Assembly: GCA_035268885.1 (NCBI GenBank)
Contig: DATFKA010000072.1
Coordinates: 34,938 to 98,937, forward strand
Direction of reading: 5' to 3'
DNA length: 64,000 nt
DNA from: DATFKA01 sp035268885
GTDB taxonomy: Bacteria; Bacteroidota; Bacteroidia; Chitinophagales; Saprospiraceae
Shown: positions 44,490-53,277 of the stretch, one piece after another
Layout: every line of letters starts with the position of its first letter
Numbering within the stretch: the stretch's first letter is position 1
Program-made: the position numbers and the translations under genes
The notes under the pieces: generated by a model
Databases searched by the model: none
What the model was told of the DNA's origin: nothing
What the model saw: only the letters and a program-made list of their open reading frames with translations

Positions 44490-45299
44490 TTAATAAAAAA
44501 TCTGATCGGAGGATTCCAGGTAAAAAGGTAATATCCAGCCCACCCGCAGACCGAAAAGTAAATCGAGGCGCTCCGTCTGGTTGCGGGACTGCAAATCGTA
44601 GTCGTAGCTACGCCGATTCTGAGTAAAGGCCTGCGTAAACTCCAGTCCCGCGTAAAAGTTGATCCGGCGGTCATTCGCCAGGTAGCGGTAGCCGATAAGC
44701 TCCGTTAAGTACGGGCCGTTGCTCAGTCGGTCGTAGCCTTTTTTTAGTTCCCCACTAAGTTGAGGGACGGAACTAACCGGATCATCCTGAATACGGATGC
44801 GATGCTGTAAAAGTCCGGAACTCAGGCTAAGCAGGAGACCAGAGCGCGAGGCGCTACCCAGGCGCAATAAACGGGATACCCCGGCGCCGAAGAACCAGCC
44901 CCGCTGGCGCAGTGGGATATCCGCCGGCGCGCGATCGTTTCCAATGATGTTGCCCTCCAGAGTCCGCAGGCCGGCCAATACATCCTCTTTAACCTGATTA
45001 CCAAACAAATAGCCCCCTTCCAAGCGAAAGCCCCAATCACTTTTGTTGAGCCACTCCGCTTGTAGATTGAGCGAGAAATTAGGTCCAAAGCGATCGGCCA
45101 AATCTGCTCCCGGTCCCTGGTAGGCGTAGCCCAGGCTAGAGAGCAGCACCGGGCTTTCGGTCGCTTCTTCCTGGGCCCCTAATCCCAGACTGGTGACCAA
45201 TATTAAAATGGTTATCCCACTCAGCAAACGCAGCTTTACAGCGTAAGCTGACTGCTTAAGCTTCGCCTTATTCCGTTCTCCATCTGACATATTCTTCAT
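44490..45299 (-). CDS. Outer-membrane beta-barrel protein of unknown function
   Basis: 269 residues. A helix near residues 24-42 ending LGLGAQ looks like a signal peptide with an unusually long, charged n-region (MKNMSDGERNKAKLKQ), so the true start may be downstream. The rest alternates polar and hydrophobic residues in about ten strands (FRLEGGYLFG, GWFFGAGVSRLLRLG, LDLLFGLRVGWILPF), typical of a small outer-membrane barrel. It precedes waaA by 12 bp, suggesting an LPS or envelope role. Confidence 0.75.
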   Translation of the reverse strand: MKNMSDGERNKAKLKQSAYAVKLRLLSGITILILVTSLGLGAQEEATESPVLLSSLGYAYQGPGADLADRFGPNFSLNLQAEWLNKSDWGFRLEGGYLFGNQVKEDVLAGLRTLEGNIIGNDRAPADIPLRQRGWFFGAGVSRLLRLGSASRSGLLLSLSSGLLQHRIRIQDDPVSSVPQLSGELKKGYDRLSNGPYLTELIGYRYLANDRRINFYAGLEFTQAFTQNRRSYDYDLQSRNQTERLDLLFGLRVGWILPFYLESSDQIFY

Positions 45300-45355
45300 T
45301 TATTCCCGCTGATTTGGCGCTAATTTAGTAAACTTGTGCTGGTAATATTTAATCT

Positions 45356-46192
45356 ATGAAGCAATACTTATTTTTTTGGCTATGCTGCTGCCTGAGTACC
45401 AGCCTTTTAATGGCTCAGGAGGAGAAACCCAGCTACGAATTAGGAGAATTTCTGACGGCTGGCGGTGGTGGTTCTTTCATTAAGTTGCGTGACCATGGGG
45501 TCTCCCCCCTTTATTACGAGGGCTATCTGGCACTGGGTCATTTTTCCTCTACCACCGCAAAGAAACGGTACTCCTATACCATTTTTGGCACCTACGGCTA
45601 CGGCGTACCCAAGGCAACTCGTCTGAGTACTTACCAGATGAGTATTCACAACATTAATTACGGTGGTGATTATCTGCATCAATTGCGCGAATTACGCCCG
45701 GATATCCAGCTAAAGGTAGGTGGTGCGCTGCAGGGGGTGACTAATATCCGCTTTAACCCTTCATTTCGCAATGCCGGTTCGACCGTGGAAAGCATCAACT
45801 CGCTGGCGGCTTCCGCAAAAGTAGAATGGTTGATTGATAAAGAGGGGGCGCGGCGCTTCTTGTGGTTGATCCCCGTACCCGGTGGCAGGCGGGTACACAA
45901 ACTGAGCTACCAGCTCAATGTCCCCTTTCTGACGGCGATCTGGAGTCCGGCCTTTCCTTATCTGGATGACTTCACGGAGGGCACCATTGATTACAACCGG
46001 AAGAACGAATTCAAATTTGGCGGATTCCGGCTCAGCAATCGCTTTGATTATCACTATTACCTCAAAAACGGAAATGCCCTGCAGCTGACTTACAACTGGG
46101 AAGTATTCAAAGGCCCTAATGATTTCGGCCGCATTGAATACGGACAGCATCAGCTCCTATTTGGGTTGCAGATTCGATTAAATGAATTATAG
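45356..46192 (+). CDS. Outer-membrane beta-barrel protein of unknown function
   Basis: 278 residues with a signal peptide ending LLMAQ. Alternating strands such as YEGYLALGHFSSTTAKKRYSY and HQLLFGLQIRLNEL end in a polar-hydrophobic pattern usual for outer-membrane barrels. No named family. It is divergent from another barrel gene (56 bp between starts) and is followed after 3 bp by the S41 lipoprotein gene. Confidence 0.75.
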   Translation: MKQYLFFWLCCCLSTSLLMAQEEKPSYELGEFLTAGGGGSFIKLRDHGVSPLYYEGYLALGHFSSTTAKKRYSYTIFGTYGYGVPKATRLSTYQMSIHNINYGGDYLHQLRELRPDIQLKVGGALQGVTNIRFNPSFRNAGSTVESINSLAASAKVEWLIDKEGARRFLWLIPVPGGRRVHKLSYQLNVPFLTAIWSPAFPYLDDFTEGTIDYNRKNEFKFGGFRLSNRFDYHYYLKNGNALQLTYNWEVFKGPNDFGRIEYGQHQLLFGLQIRLNEL

Positions 46193-46195
46193 GCT

Positions 46196-47233
46196 ATGAA
46201 AAATAAATGGATTATTTTTATACTGTTGATTGGTCTTAGCCTTTCGGCAAATAGTTGTGAGGAGTTGATCCTCGATGAGGAACCCGGCAACGATCCGGTG
46301 GAGAACTTTGATTACCTCTGGCAGGTAGCCCAGGAAAAATATTCCTTTTTCGATTACAAAAGTATAGACTGGGATGAAGTTTACGATAAGTACCGCTCGC
46401 GCGTCAATAGTGAGACGGGTAGCATTGAATTATTCGATATTTTATTTGAGATGCTGGGCGAACTGCGAGACGGACACGTCAATCTGGTCTCTCCCTTCAA
46501 CGTGGCGCGTTTCAATATCGATCTGTTGGGTCCGGAGAATATTGATTTTCGACTGATCCGGGAGAACTACCTGAATGAAAATTATTATATAACCGGTCCT
46601 TTCCAGCACGATTTCCTGGAAGGGAACAGCGTGGCGTATGTTCGTTATTCCTCCTTTAGTAATCGGGTCAATAATTTTGATATGGACTTTCTGCTTTTGC
46701 GCTACGAGGAGACGGACGGGATGATTATCGACTTACGTCAAAACGGCGGCGGCAGCTTATCGAATGTCTTCCGCATCCTCAATCGCTTTGTAGACGAAGA
46801 AACACTGGTCTATAATTCCTTCATCAAGAATGGGCCGGGGCCGGAGGATTTCTCCGATGCCCAACCTGCCTTCCTCGAACCCGCAGAAACCGACGACGGA
46901 GAAGAACGCCGGCGCTACCTCGACAAACCGGTCATTGTACTGGTCGACCGTGGTACCTACAGTGCCGCTTCCTTTTTTGCTTTGGCGACCCTGCAACTCG
47001 ACAACTTTACCCTGATCGGTGACACGACCGGTGGTGGCCTGGGTATCCCCAATGGTGGTCAGCTACCCAACGGCTGGACTTACCGCTTTTCGATTTCCAG
47101 GACCCTTACGCCCGATGGCCGTAATTTCGAGAACGGCGTACCCGTAGACGAGAAGGTCATTCTTACACCCAACGCCCGCCTACAGGGAAGGGACCCTGTC
47201 CTGGAACGGGCCATGGAATTGATTACGGGGTAA
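46196..47233 (+). CDS. S41-family (C-terminal-processing-like) peptidase lipoprotein
   Basis: 345 residues with a lipobox (SANSC). An N-terminal helical cap (ENFDYLWQVAQEKYSFFDY) is followed by LGELRDGHVNL, a core with IDLRQNGGGSL, and the nucleophile serine in DRGTYSAASFFA. The PDZ domain of classical CtpA is not evident. Known S41 enzymes degrade exported or tagged proteins. It is coupled to the barrel gene upstream (3-bp gap), suggesting a joint envelope function. Confidence 0.88.
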   Translation: MKNKWIIFILLIGLSLSANSCEELILDEEPGNDPVENFDYLWQVAQEKYSFFDYKSIDWDEVYDKYRSRVNSETGSIELFDILFEMLGELRDGHVNLVSPFNVARFNIDLLGPENIDFRLIRENYLNENYYITGPFQHDFLEGNSVAYVRYSSFSNRVNNFDMDFLLLRYEETDGMIIDLRQNGGGSLSNVFRILNRFVDEETLVYNSFIKNGPGPEDFSDAQPAFLEPAETDDGEERRRYLDKPVIVLVDRGTYSAASFFALATLQLDNFTLIGDTTGGGLGIPNGGQLPNGWTYRFSISRTLTPDGRNFENGVPVDEKVILTPNARLQGRDPVLERAMELITG

Positions 47234-47313
47234 GTGCCGGGCTTTAGTCCGGTAAGACGCATTGAGAATCGGCCTTCAGTTGAATTGTCTACTCATTAGG
47301 CTTTAGGAAGTCA

Positions 47314-47346
47314 AAACTTCGCAAGCCTACACGGCTTCGCAAGTTT
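47314..47346. repeat. AAGCC/GGCTT palindrome between convergent genes
   Basis: AAACTT-CGC-AAGCC, a 5-nt loop, then GGCTT-CGC-AAGTTT: two paired blocks separated by an unpaired CGC/CGC bulge. The same design occurs at 61600-61630. Both lie between convergent gene ends, so a bidirectional terminator-like role is likely. Confidence 0.6.
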
Positions 47347-47357
47347 GGTTTGATGGT

Positions 47358-48227
47358 TTAAATACTCAATAGATAAACCAGTACAAACTGCAGAATCATG
47401 GTGCCATCGAGCCAGCCCGAGAAGTACTGATCGGATTGATCCGGACGGGCCCGATAAATGAGTAAGAGGGCTATTCCTGCGGTAATGATCAGGGCCAGGG
47501 CATCCCAAAGGCTGTACCAATCCCAATAGGTACTGAGAATAATCATGCCCAGCATAATGGAGAGCAGTACGGTAGCTAAGCGCCGGGTAGCGGGCATCCC
47601 GATCAAACCCGGCAGGGTTTTTACTGACTGCTGGGTATCCAGCAACAAATCCCGAATATCAAAGGGCAAGGTAATGGCAAATATAAAACAGAGGCGCTCG
47701 ACCGTCATGGGTCCAATCAGCCACTGCTGAGCCAGGTGTAGATCAAAAGCAGGAATCAAAACCGTCAGCCAGGCCCAGACCAACGCAATTAGAAAGATCT
47801 TAACAAAATGTATATCTCGTACCCGGCGACCACCACGCAAGACGGGGAAAACGTAAGCCAGGGATAATACCCCGGGGAGGAGGAGGAGTAATTTAACTTT
47901 TGGCGAAAGCCAAATATAAAAAGCCAATGCGACCAACAAAGAAAAAAGAGCATAGGCATACAGCCACTTTTGCCCCCGGGCGATGTAAAAGAAACGCTCC
48001 TGCCAATCTGCTCGCTGTATCCTTTTGAGCGAAACTAATCGGTGGGTAGCGTAAATAAAAACGGTACCAAAAAAAATAAATCCGTGTAGTGGGCGCAGCG
48101 ATAGCTTACCTACGAGCAGAAACTCGGTCTGAAAAGACAAAGACAGGGCGGCGATTGCTATCCAGCAATTGCTGTATAATAAAAAACGAAAAACCGCTTC
48201 CCCGGTCTGCTTAATAAGTTGCCACAT
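47358..48227 (-). CDS. UbiA-like membrane protein
   Basis: 289 residues with about eight transmembrane helices. The second aspartate-rich motif of UbiA prenyltransferases is present (LPFDIRDLLLD, near residue 198). At the place where the first motif (NDxxDxxxD) should be, the sequence reads FIYATHRLVSLKRIQ, so the Mg/diphosphate site looks incomplete. It may be a divergent prenyltransferase or a non-catalytic relative. Last gene of pyrE-M42-UbiA on the minus strand, 10 bp after the M42 gene. Confidence 0.7.
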   Translation of the reverse strand: MWQLIKQTGEAVFRFLLYSNCWIAIAALSLSFQTEFLLVGKLSLRPLHGFIFFGTVFIYATHRLVSLKRIQRADWQERFFYIARGQKWLYAYALFSLLVALAFYIWLSPKVKLLLLLPGVLSLAYVFPVLRGGRRVRDIHFVKIFLIALVWAWLTVLIPAFDLHLAQQWLIGPMTVERLCFIFAITLPFDIRDLLLDTQQSVKTLPGLIGMPATRRLATVLLSIMLGMIILSTYWDWYSLWDALALIITAGIALLLIYRARPDQSDQYFSGWLDGTMILQFVLVYLLSI

Positions 48228-48237
48228 CCATAACTGA

Positions 48238-49332
48238 TCAAAAATCTTCTTTTACCATGTACTTGAAGTTATGGTTTGCTTTGATATTTTTCAAGGTTTC
48301 GAAGATTAATTGAATCACGCCCTCCACATCATCTTTATGCGCCATCTCGACGGTGGTATGCATATAGCGCAGGGGTAGCGAGATCAGGGCAGCAGGCACT
48401 CCGCCATTGGAGTAAGCAAAGGCGTCGGTATCGGTACCCGTACGTCGAGAAGCCGCTTCGCGCTGAATATCAATCTCATTCTGCTCTGCTGTATCCAGGA
48501 TTAAGTCCAGCAACTTATTTTGCACGGCGGGCGCATAAGTGATGGAAGGCCCTTTTCCACATTTCACATCCCCGTGCTTTTGGGTTTTCACCAGCGGAGT
48601 ATGGGTGTCGTGCGTCACATCGGTCACGATGGCCACGTCGGGCTTAATGGTCTGAGCGATCATCTCTGCGCCTCTCAGTCCGATCTCTTCCTGGACGGAA
48701 TTTACGATATACAGGCTAAAAGGCAAATCGATATTTTGTTCTTTTATCAGGCGAGCCACCTCGGCAATACAAAAACCGCCCATACGATTATCCAGAGCCC
48801 GACCCACGTAAAAGCGGTCATTGAGCACCATAAACTGGTCTTCGAAGGTGATCAGACACCCCACGTGGATGCCCATCTCCTCTACTTCTTTTTTATCCTT
48901 GGCTCCGACGTCGATAAAGAGATTGTCTTCCTTGGGAGCTAGTTTGGCATCATCGCCCCGGCGGGTATGAATGGCTGGCCAGCCAAATACGCCCTTAACG
49001 ATTCCCTTCCGAGTATGGATATTCACCCTTTTAGCCGGAGCGATCAGGTGATCCGAACCACCGTTGCGGATCACATTTATGAAGCCTTCTTTGGTAATAT
49101 GATGCACCATCCAACCAATTTCGTCGGCGTGGCCTTCAATGACCACTTTGTAAGGCTTACCGGGATTAATTACGCCATAAACGGTGCCGTAGTTATCAAT
49201 ATCCCAATCGTCAATATAGGGCCGGAGGTATTCCAACCACAGTTTTTGACCATTAACTTCATTACCGGTAGGAGAAGCATTATTCAAATATACTTCCAGG
49301 AACTCTTCTGATTTCGGTGTTAAAATTGACAT
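48238..49332 (-). CDS. M42-family metallo-aminopeptidase
   Basis: 364 residues. The five metal/catalytic segments are in order: EGHADEIGW, RALDNRMGGF, VQEEIGLRGA, IVTDVTHDTHTP and LRYMHTTVE. M42 enzymes are cobalt- or zinc-dependent, large-complex aminopeptidases of the cytoplasm (glutamyl aminopeptidase/PepA, FrvX or TET type). It lies 29 bp after pyrE and 10 bp before the UbiA-like gene. Confidence 0.93.
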   Translation of the reverse strand: MSILTPKSEEFLEVYLNNASPTGNEVNGQKLWLEYLRPYIDDWDIDNYGTVYGVINPGKPYKVVIEGHADEIGWMVHHITKEGFINVIRNGGSDHLIAPAKRVNIHTRKGIVKGVFGWPAIHTRRGDDAKLAPKEDNLFIDVGAKDKKEVEEMGIHVGCLITFEDQFMVLNDRFYVGRALDNRMGGFCIAEVARLIKEQNIDLPFSLYIVNSVQEEIGLRGAEMIAQTIKPDVAIVTDVTHDTHTPLVKTQKHGDVKCGKGPSITYAPAVQNKLLDLILDTAEQNEIDIQREAASRRTGTDTDAFAYSNGGVPAALISLPLRYMHTTVEMAHKDDVEGVIQLIFETLKNIKANHNFKYMVKEDF

Positions 49333-49361
49333 CCTTTTCGCGATTTATTAAGTAGGGATAT

Positions 49362-49991
49362 TTAAGCCGGGCGCCAGGATTCAGGTGCCTCCCTCCATTT
49401 TTTTAATAAGGTTAATTCACTTTCGTTAATGTACTGATCCCTGAGTGCTTGCTCAACCAGGACTCCGTAGTTAGTCAGGGTATCCAGAGGACAATTGGCC
49501 TGTTCGAAGGCGTCGGCGGCCTTTTGGAATCCGTAGGTGAAGATGGCCATAGTACCCAGCACTTCTACCCCATAATCCCGCAGCGCTTTTACTGCTTGTA
49601 AAGAGCTACCTCCCGTAGAGATCAGATCTTCGATGACCAGTACTTTTGCGCCTTTGGCCAATTGCCCTTCAATTAAATTTTGTCGGCCGTGGGCTTTCGC
49701 CTTCGAGCGTACATAAGCAAAAGGTAAGCCCAATCGATCGGCCAGTAAGGCGCCGTGGGCAATACCCGCCGTGGCTACGCCCGCAATTGCGGTGGCCTCC
49801 TCGTATGCTTTGCTATGGAGTACAAAGGCATCAATAATGAAATCCCGCACCTCCGGAAAGGAGAGCGCAATGCGATTATCACAATAGATGGGAGATTGCA
49901 TACCCGAAGCCCAGGTAAATGGTTTTTGCGGACTCAGCTTTATTGCCTTAATTTGTAGCAGTTTTTTGGCTATCTCGGTTTGTACGCCCAT
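49362..49991 (-). CDS. pyrE: Orotate phosphoribosyltransferase
   Basis: 209 residues. The PRPP-binding motif VLVIEDLISTGGSS and ATAGIAHGALLADRLGLPFAYVR are typical of OPRT. It converts orotate and PRPP to OMP, step five of pyrimidine synthesis. It is first in the pyrE-M42-UbiA operon and divergent from the NUDIX gene with 77 bp between starts, so that gap should hold both promoters. Confidence 0.95.
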   Translation of the reverse strand: MGVQTEIAKKLLQIKAIKLSPQKPFTWASGMQSPIYCDNRIALSFPEVRDFIIDAFVLHSKAYEEATAIAGVATAGIAHGALLADRLGLPFAYVRSKAKAHGRQNLIEGQLAKGAKVLVIEDLISTGGSSLQAVKALRDYGVEVLGTMAIFTYGFQKAADAFEQANCPLDTLTNYGVLVEQALRDQYINESELTLLKKWREAPESWRPA

Positions 49992-50068
49992 TATTTTTGG
50001 TTATTTTTTAAGCCTTAATTAGCTGAAAACTGATTGTTTTATTCGTTCTATATCAACCAGAAACGCAA

Positions 50069-50698
50069 ATGTACAAAATCTACATTAATGAAACGCCCTT
50101 AATCCTGGCAAAGCTAAATAAGCAGGAAGATCTTCCCCCGTCAGGCCCTAATAAATTGGTGAATCGCTATCCGGGCTTAGCGAAAATGATCCTGAATTAT
50201 GTGGATATGCTCGAAAAGAACCGGCAGTTCGACTACGTTTATCTGTACAGTGAGGATTATGATCAACTCGTCGCCGACTTTAAAAGTCATTTCCGCCTGA
50301 TCGAAGCCGCCGGGGGGCTGGTATTCAATCAGGACGAGGAGATTTTAGCCATCTTTCGGCGGGGCTCCTGGGATTTGCCAAAAGGAAAAATCGATCCAGG
50401 CGAGACGCCGCCCGTAGCCGCCGTACGGGAGGTACAGGAGGAAACGGGTTTACAAAAAGTCAGCCTCGGCGAACACCTGATCGACACCTACCATACCTAT
50501 CGTTTAAAAAGCGGGAAACGGGTCTTAAAGCGGACATACTGGTATCTCATGCGCTCCAGCAAACAAGATTTGATACCACAGACGGAAGAAGATATCGAAA
50601 AGGCACTTTGGATTGGGCCCGAGGCCTTTTTAAAAGAAGAGCATCCGATGTATAATACCATTCGCCACGTAGTCGAGGCCGGACTGAAAGATGCCTAA
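50069..50698 (+). CDS. NUDIX hydrolase
   Basis: 209 residues. The NUDIX box spans GKIDPGETPPVAAVREVQEETGL (near residues 110-132) with all conserved Glu residues. An unusual N-terminal domain of about 80 residues (YKIYINETPLILAKLNK) precedes it. Substrate unknown; the family hydrolyses nucleoside diphosphates linked to X. It ends 6 bp from the end of the convergent membrane-protein gene. Confidence 0.9.
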   Translation: MYKIYINETPLILAKLNKQEDLPPSGPNKLVNRYPGLAKMILNYVDMLEKNRQFDYVYLYSEDYDQLVADFKSHFRLIEAAGGLVFNQDEEILAIFRRGSWDLPKGKIDPGETPPVAAVREVQEETGLQKVSLGEHLIDTYHTYRLKSGKRVLKRTYWYLMRSSKQDLIPQTEEDIEKALWIGPEAFLKEEHPMYNTIRHVVEAGLKDA

Positions 50699-50703
50699 AG
50701 TCA

Positions 50704-51186
50704 CTATTTTTCCCGAAATTGGGCATAAGCCTCCTGAATGTCGGCCAGGATAGCTTCCACTGGATAATTTTCCTCGGTGAAGTTAATTCGCTCCTCATTC
50801 TCTAGTTCGATAACCAGTACCTTTAGCCGCTGCTGGATGGCCTGCGGGTTGATTAGAGAGGCTTGCTCTTCGGTGTAGAGGTAAGCGTCCCGAAAAGATT
50901 TAAATTCGTAGGTACCAACACCGGTAACAACCCCGCGTTCATAAATCTCGAAAGTGGCAATCGGGCCGCGGGTCATTTTCATAAAAAAGCCGTTCCCCAG
51001 AGCAATGGTGCCCATGAAAAAGAATAACATGGCGACCAGGGTTCGGTAATTATAAGCCATCGACTTAGCCTTCCAGAGGATAAACCCGGCGGCGACAAAA
51101 GCAGTAATTGCGATGAAAAACATCGCATTGATACTCTGAAAAAAGTTAATTGAAATCGGTTCGTAACGGCTAAGAAGTGCGCCCAT
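50704..51186 (-). CDS. Membrane protein of unknown function
   Basis: 160 residues: two transmembrane helices (about 20-40 and 48-68) and a C-terminal soluble part with FEIYERGVVTGVGTYEFKSFRDAYLYTEE, resembling a bacterial PH-like fold. Its start overlaps by one base the stop of the DUF4340-like gene upstream, so they are coupled. No family named with confidence. Confidence 0.75.
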   Translation of the reverse strand: MGALLSRYEPISINFFQSINAMFFIAITAFVAAGFILWKAKSMAYNYRTLVAMLFFFMGTIALGNGFFMKMTRGPIATFEIYERGVVTGVGTYEFKSFRDAYLYTEEQASLINPQAIQQRLKVLVIELENEERINFTEENYPVEAILADIQEAYAQFREK

Positions 51187-52103
51187 TATTTTATGATTAA
51201 ATCCTTTAATTGTACAGAATCACTTCGGAAGTACCTTCCGGTGAATTGATTGGAACGAATAACAAACGGCAAGTCCAATCGGTTCGAATCCGCAAAGGCT
51301 TCTAAGCGGATTGTGCCCTGGTTGGCTAAATAAAAATCTAATGCCAGGAAGGGCACTGGCCTTTTTTCCACCTCGTTAAATTGATCCGCATAGTGCTTCC
51401 CTTTCAAATTAGACAGGTGTTTTAACCAGGTCCGAACCTTTTGGTCAGGGAGTACTTGCCCCAGGCTATCCTGCCATACGCTATCTGCTAATCGAAACCG
51501 CTGGGCCAGGGTATCTGTCCAGATCGTAAAACCGCGAACCAGGGTCGGATCAAAGGATAAAAGTTGCTGCTCGCGGTACAACTGAAAGGGTTGTAACCAG
51601 GCCCGGCCCACGGCCGCCGGAATGCGATAAATCACTTCCGACCTGGGAAGGCGCAAATACACCTCCTCTTGCTCCAGGCTGTCCGGTTGCGAGCCCGGGG
51701 CCAGATAAAAGCTCTCCAATAATTTATTCTTTGCATAAATACGCACCCAGGTCATCTCCGGTAGATCGCCGGGTAGCTGGCGGCGCCAGTCCTCCATGGA
51801 CTGAGCGGCAATACCTAGGGAAGATACCCGCCTGGTTGGTCCCAGTAAGTCTCGGATTCGCTGCTCTTCGACGGGATTACTCCACTGCCCGTTGGTGGCC
51901 AACCACTGATTACCTTCTTTGGTCAATAGTAGCTCCTGTTCCCCTCTTTCTATGGAAATCGTCTGCACCTGATCCGCAGAGACAGCCAAAACCGGTACAG
52001 ACAGCTGGTCAATGGGTTGCTGAAAGTAAGGATGGTGACGTAAAGCCAGTCCGCCTGCTACAAACAAAAACGCAGCAATAAAAAATAGTGTTCTTAAGCG
52101 CAT
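51186..52103 (-). CDS. DUF4340-like membrane-anchored protein
   Basis: 305 residues. An N-terminal helix (LFFIAAFLFVAGGLAL) is followed by soluble beta-rich repeats: VQTISIERGEQELLLTKEGNQW, then RRVSSLGIA and VYLRLPRSEVIYRIP. This matches DUF4340 proteins, often seen with gliding or ABC-type (GldG-like) genes. No Gld genes are nearby. Coupled by one base to the next membrane protein gene. Confidence 0.72.
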   Translation of the reverse strand: MRLRTLFFIAAFLFVAGGLALRHHPYFQQPIDQLSVPVLAVSADQVQTISIERGEQELLLTKEGNQWLATNGQWSNPVEEQRIRDLLGPTRRVSSLGIAAQSMEDWRRQLPGDLPEMTWVRIYAKNKLLESFYLAPGSQPDSLEQEEVYLRLPRSEVIYRIPAAVGRAWLQPFQLYREQQLLSFDPTLVRGFTIWTDTLAQRFRLADSVWQDSLGQVLPDQKVRTWLKHLSNLKGKHYADQFNEVEKRPVPFLALDFYLANQGTIRLEAFADSNRLDLPFVIRSNQFTGRYFRSDSVQLKDLIIK

Positions 52104-52212
52104 AAATTAATACTTTTGCAAAAGCATAAAACATCCCCTGGGCCTACCGGCTAAACCCAGAAAATTAAAATTATCAATTACTTTTGATGCTCCGCTAAAA
52201 AATCAAAAAAAT

Positions 52213-52785
52213 ATGAGACATCTTTTATTTATCAGCTTTTCTACCCTGATTTTGTTCGCTTGTCAGCCCAGTTCTGATAATGGTAAGGCCGTGCCCAGTG
52301 ATCTGGCAGATTACGAAATAACGGATATCCCCGGCTCACCGATGAAAAAGGCAGTAAAAAAATACGTCGATGGTACCGTGCTGGAAGAAGGGAGACTACT
52401 CAATGGTTTACGTTCGGGCACCTGGTTCACCTACCCCGTCGCCGGCACCTTTCCGGAGAAGATCATGACCTATGCCCAGGGTATGGCAAACGGCCCTTAT
52501 TTTGAGCTCAACGAACGCGGACAGATTGAAATCGAAGCTTATTATAAAAATAATCAACTACACGGCGACTGGGCCGAGTATAAATTTGGTCGCCCCATTA
52601 AGGAAGCTTCTTACAATGAAGGCCAATTAAACGGCGTCTACCGTGAATATAAAACGGGAACCGGGAAAGTACAGAAAGAGATCGAATACAAGAATGGTAA
52701 AATGGACGGACGTTATTTATTCTACGATGATGACGAGAACGTCGTTTTGGACTATCAGTATAAGAATGGTGAAAAAGTAGAATAA
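52213..52785 (+). CDS. MORN-repeat (YwqK-like) lipoprotein
   Basis: 190 residues with a lipobox (LILFAC). Repeats of the form YKNNQLHGDWAEYKFGR, YNEGQLNGVYREYKTG and YKNGKMDGRYLFYDDD are the MORN-type variant seen in YwqK-family proteins. Function of these lipoproteins is unknown. A TACTTTTG box at 52179-52186 fits the -7 consensus 27 bp upstream of the start, without a clear -33. A terminator follows the stop. Confidence 0.87.
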   Translation: MRHLLFISFSTLILFACQPSSDNGKAVPSDLADYEITDIPGSPMKKAVKKYVDGTVLEEGRLLNGLRSGTWFTYPVAGTFPEKIMTYAQGMANGPYFELNERGQIEIEAYYKNNQLHGDWAEYKFGRPIKEASYNEGQLNGVYREYKTGTGKVQKEIEYKNGKMDGRYLFYDDDENVVLDYQYKNGEKVE

Positions 52786-52807
52786 ACACCTAAGGTCTAA
52801 AAAACAG

Positions 52808-52833
52808 GGAGTAGCCCTTAGGTGGGCTGCTCC
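52808..52833 (+). terminator. Intrinsic terminator after MORN lipoprotein gene
   Basis: GGAGTAGCCC / GGGCTGCTCC (10 bp, one G-U pair on the transcript) with a 6-nt loop and a TTTT tail, 22 bp after the stop. It overlaps the 3' end of the small minus-strand gene at 52818, whose stop codon lies in the loop. Confidence 0.82.
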
Positions 52834-53036
52834 TTTTCTGTGGCTTTAGGAGCGGCGCCGGGTTGGGTAGCTTCGTCGGTCTCCTTAGAAGAGATGAACC
52901 GGGGTTGGCTATATTGAAGAATATCTCGTTTTTGACTGGAGAGGTTACGCTGTCCGCTGGATACAGCTTTCATGGTAGACAATGCGTCATTGTCCATCCA
53001 AAAAAGGAGCCCCACTAATTCTTTTATTGCACTCAT
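52818..53036 (-). CDS. Possible 72-residue protein of unknown function
   Basis: Opens MSAIKELVGLLFWMDNDALS and ends in a low-complexity, Glu/Thr/Pro-rich tail (ATQPGAAPKATEKEQPT). No family recognised. Its last codons coincide with the terminator hairpin of the opposite gene. The N-terminal amphipathic pattern is plausible for a real small protein, but support is limited. Confidence 0.45.
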   Translation of the reverse strand: MSAIKELVGLLFWMDNDALSTMKAVSSGQRNLSSQKRDILQYSQPRFISSKETDEATQPGAAPKATEKEQPT

Positions 53037-53277
53037 GGTAGGTAAGATCTTTTACTATCATTGTGTCTATATTAGAATAAAGTCTATTGTTGAAATCATT
53101 TCTCTCCGTAAGGCACAAAAACCGGAAAGTCATGAAAAATTTTAAAAGCTGGCTACATTCACCTGACCTATTCAAGGTCTGCTAATTCTAAAGAAAAAGC
53201 AATGAATAGCATCCGAATGCAGTCCTAACTTAAGAATAATAACTTTTGATTTGACTGAAAATCAGCTTGGTAGGCCG

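Noticed and set aside
51289..51299. A GGTTCGAATCC string resembling a tRNA T-arm
   Set aside because: No matching acceptor, D or anticodon arms around it, and it lies inside the DUF4340-like coding sequence on the other strand.
52987..53175. A 62-codon minus-strand frame
   Set aside because: Overlaps the better candidate at 52818-53036 and lacks any plausible protein pattern.
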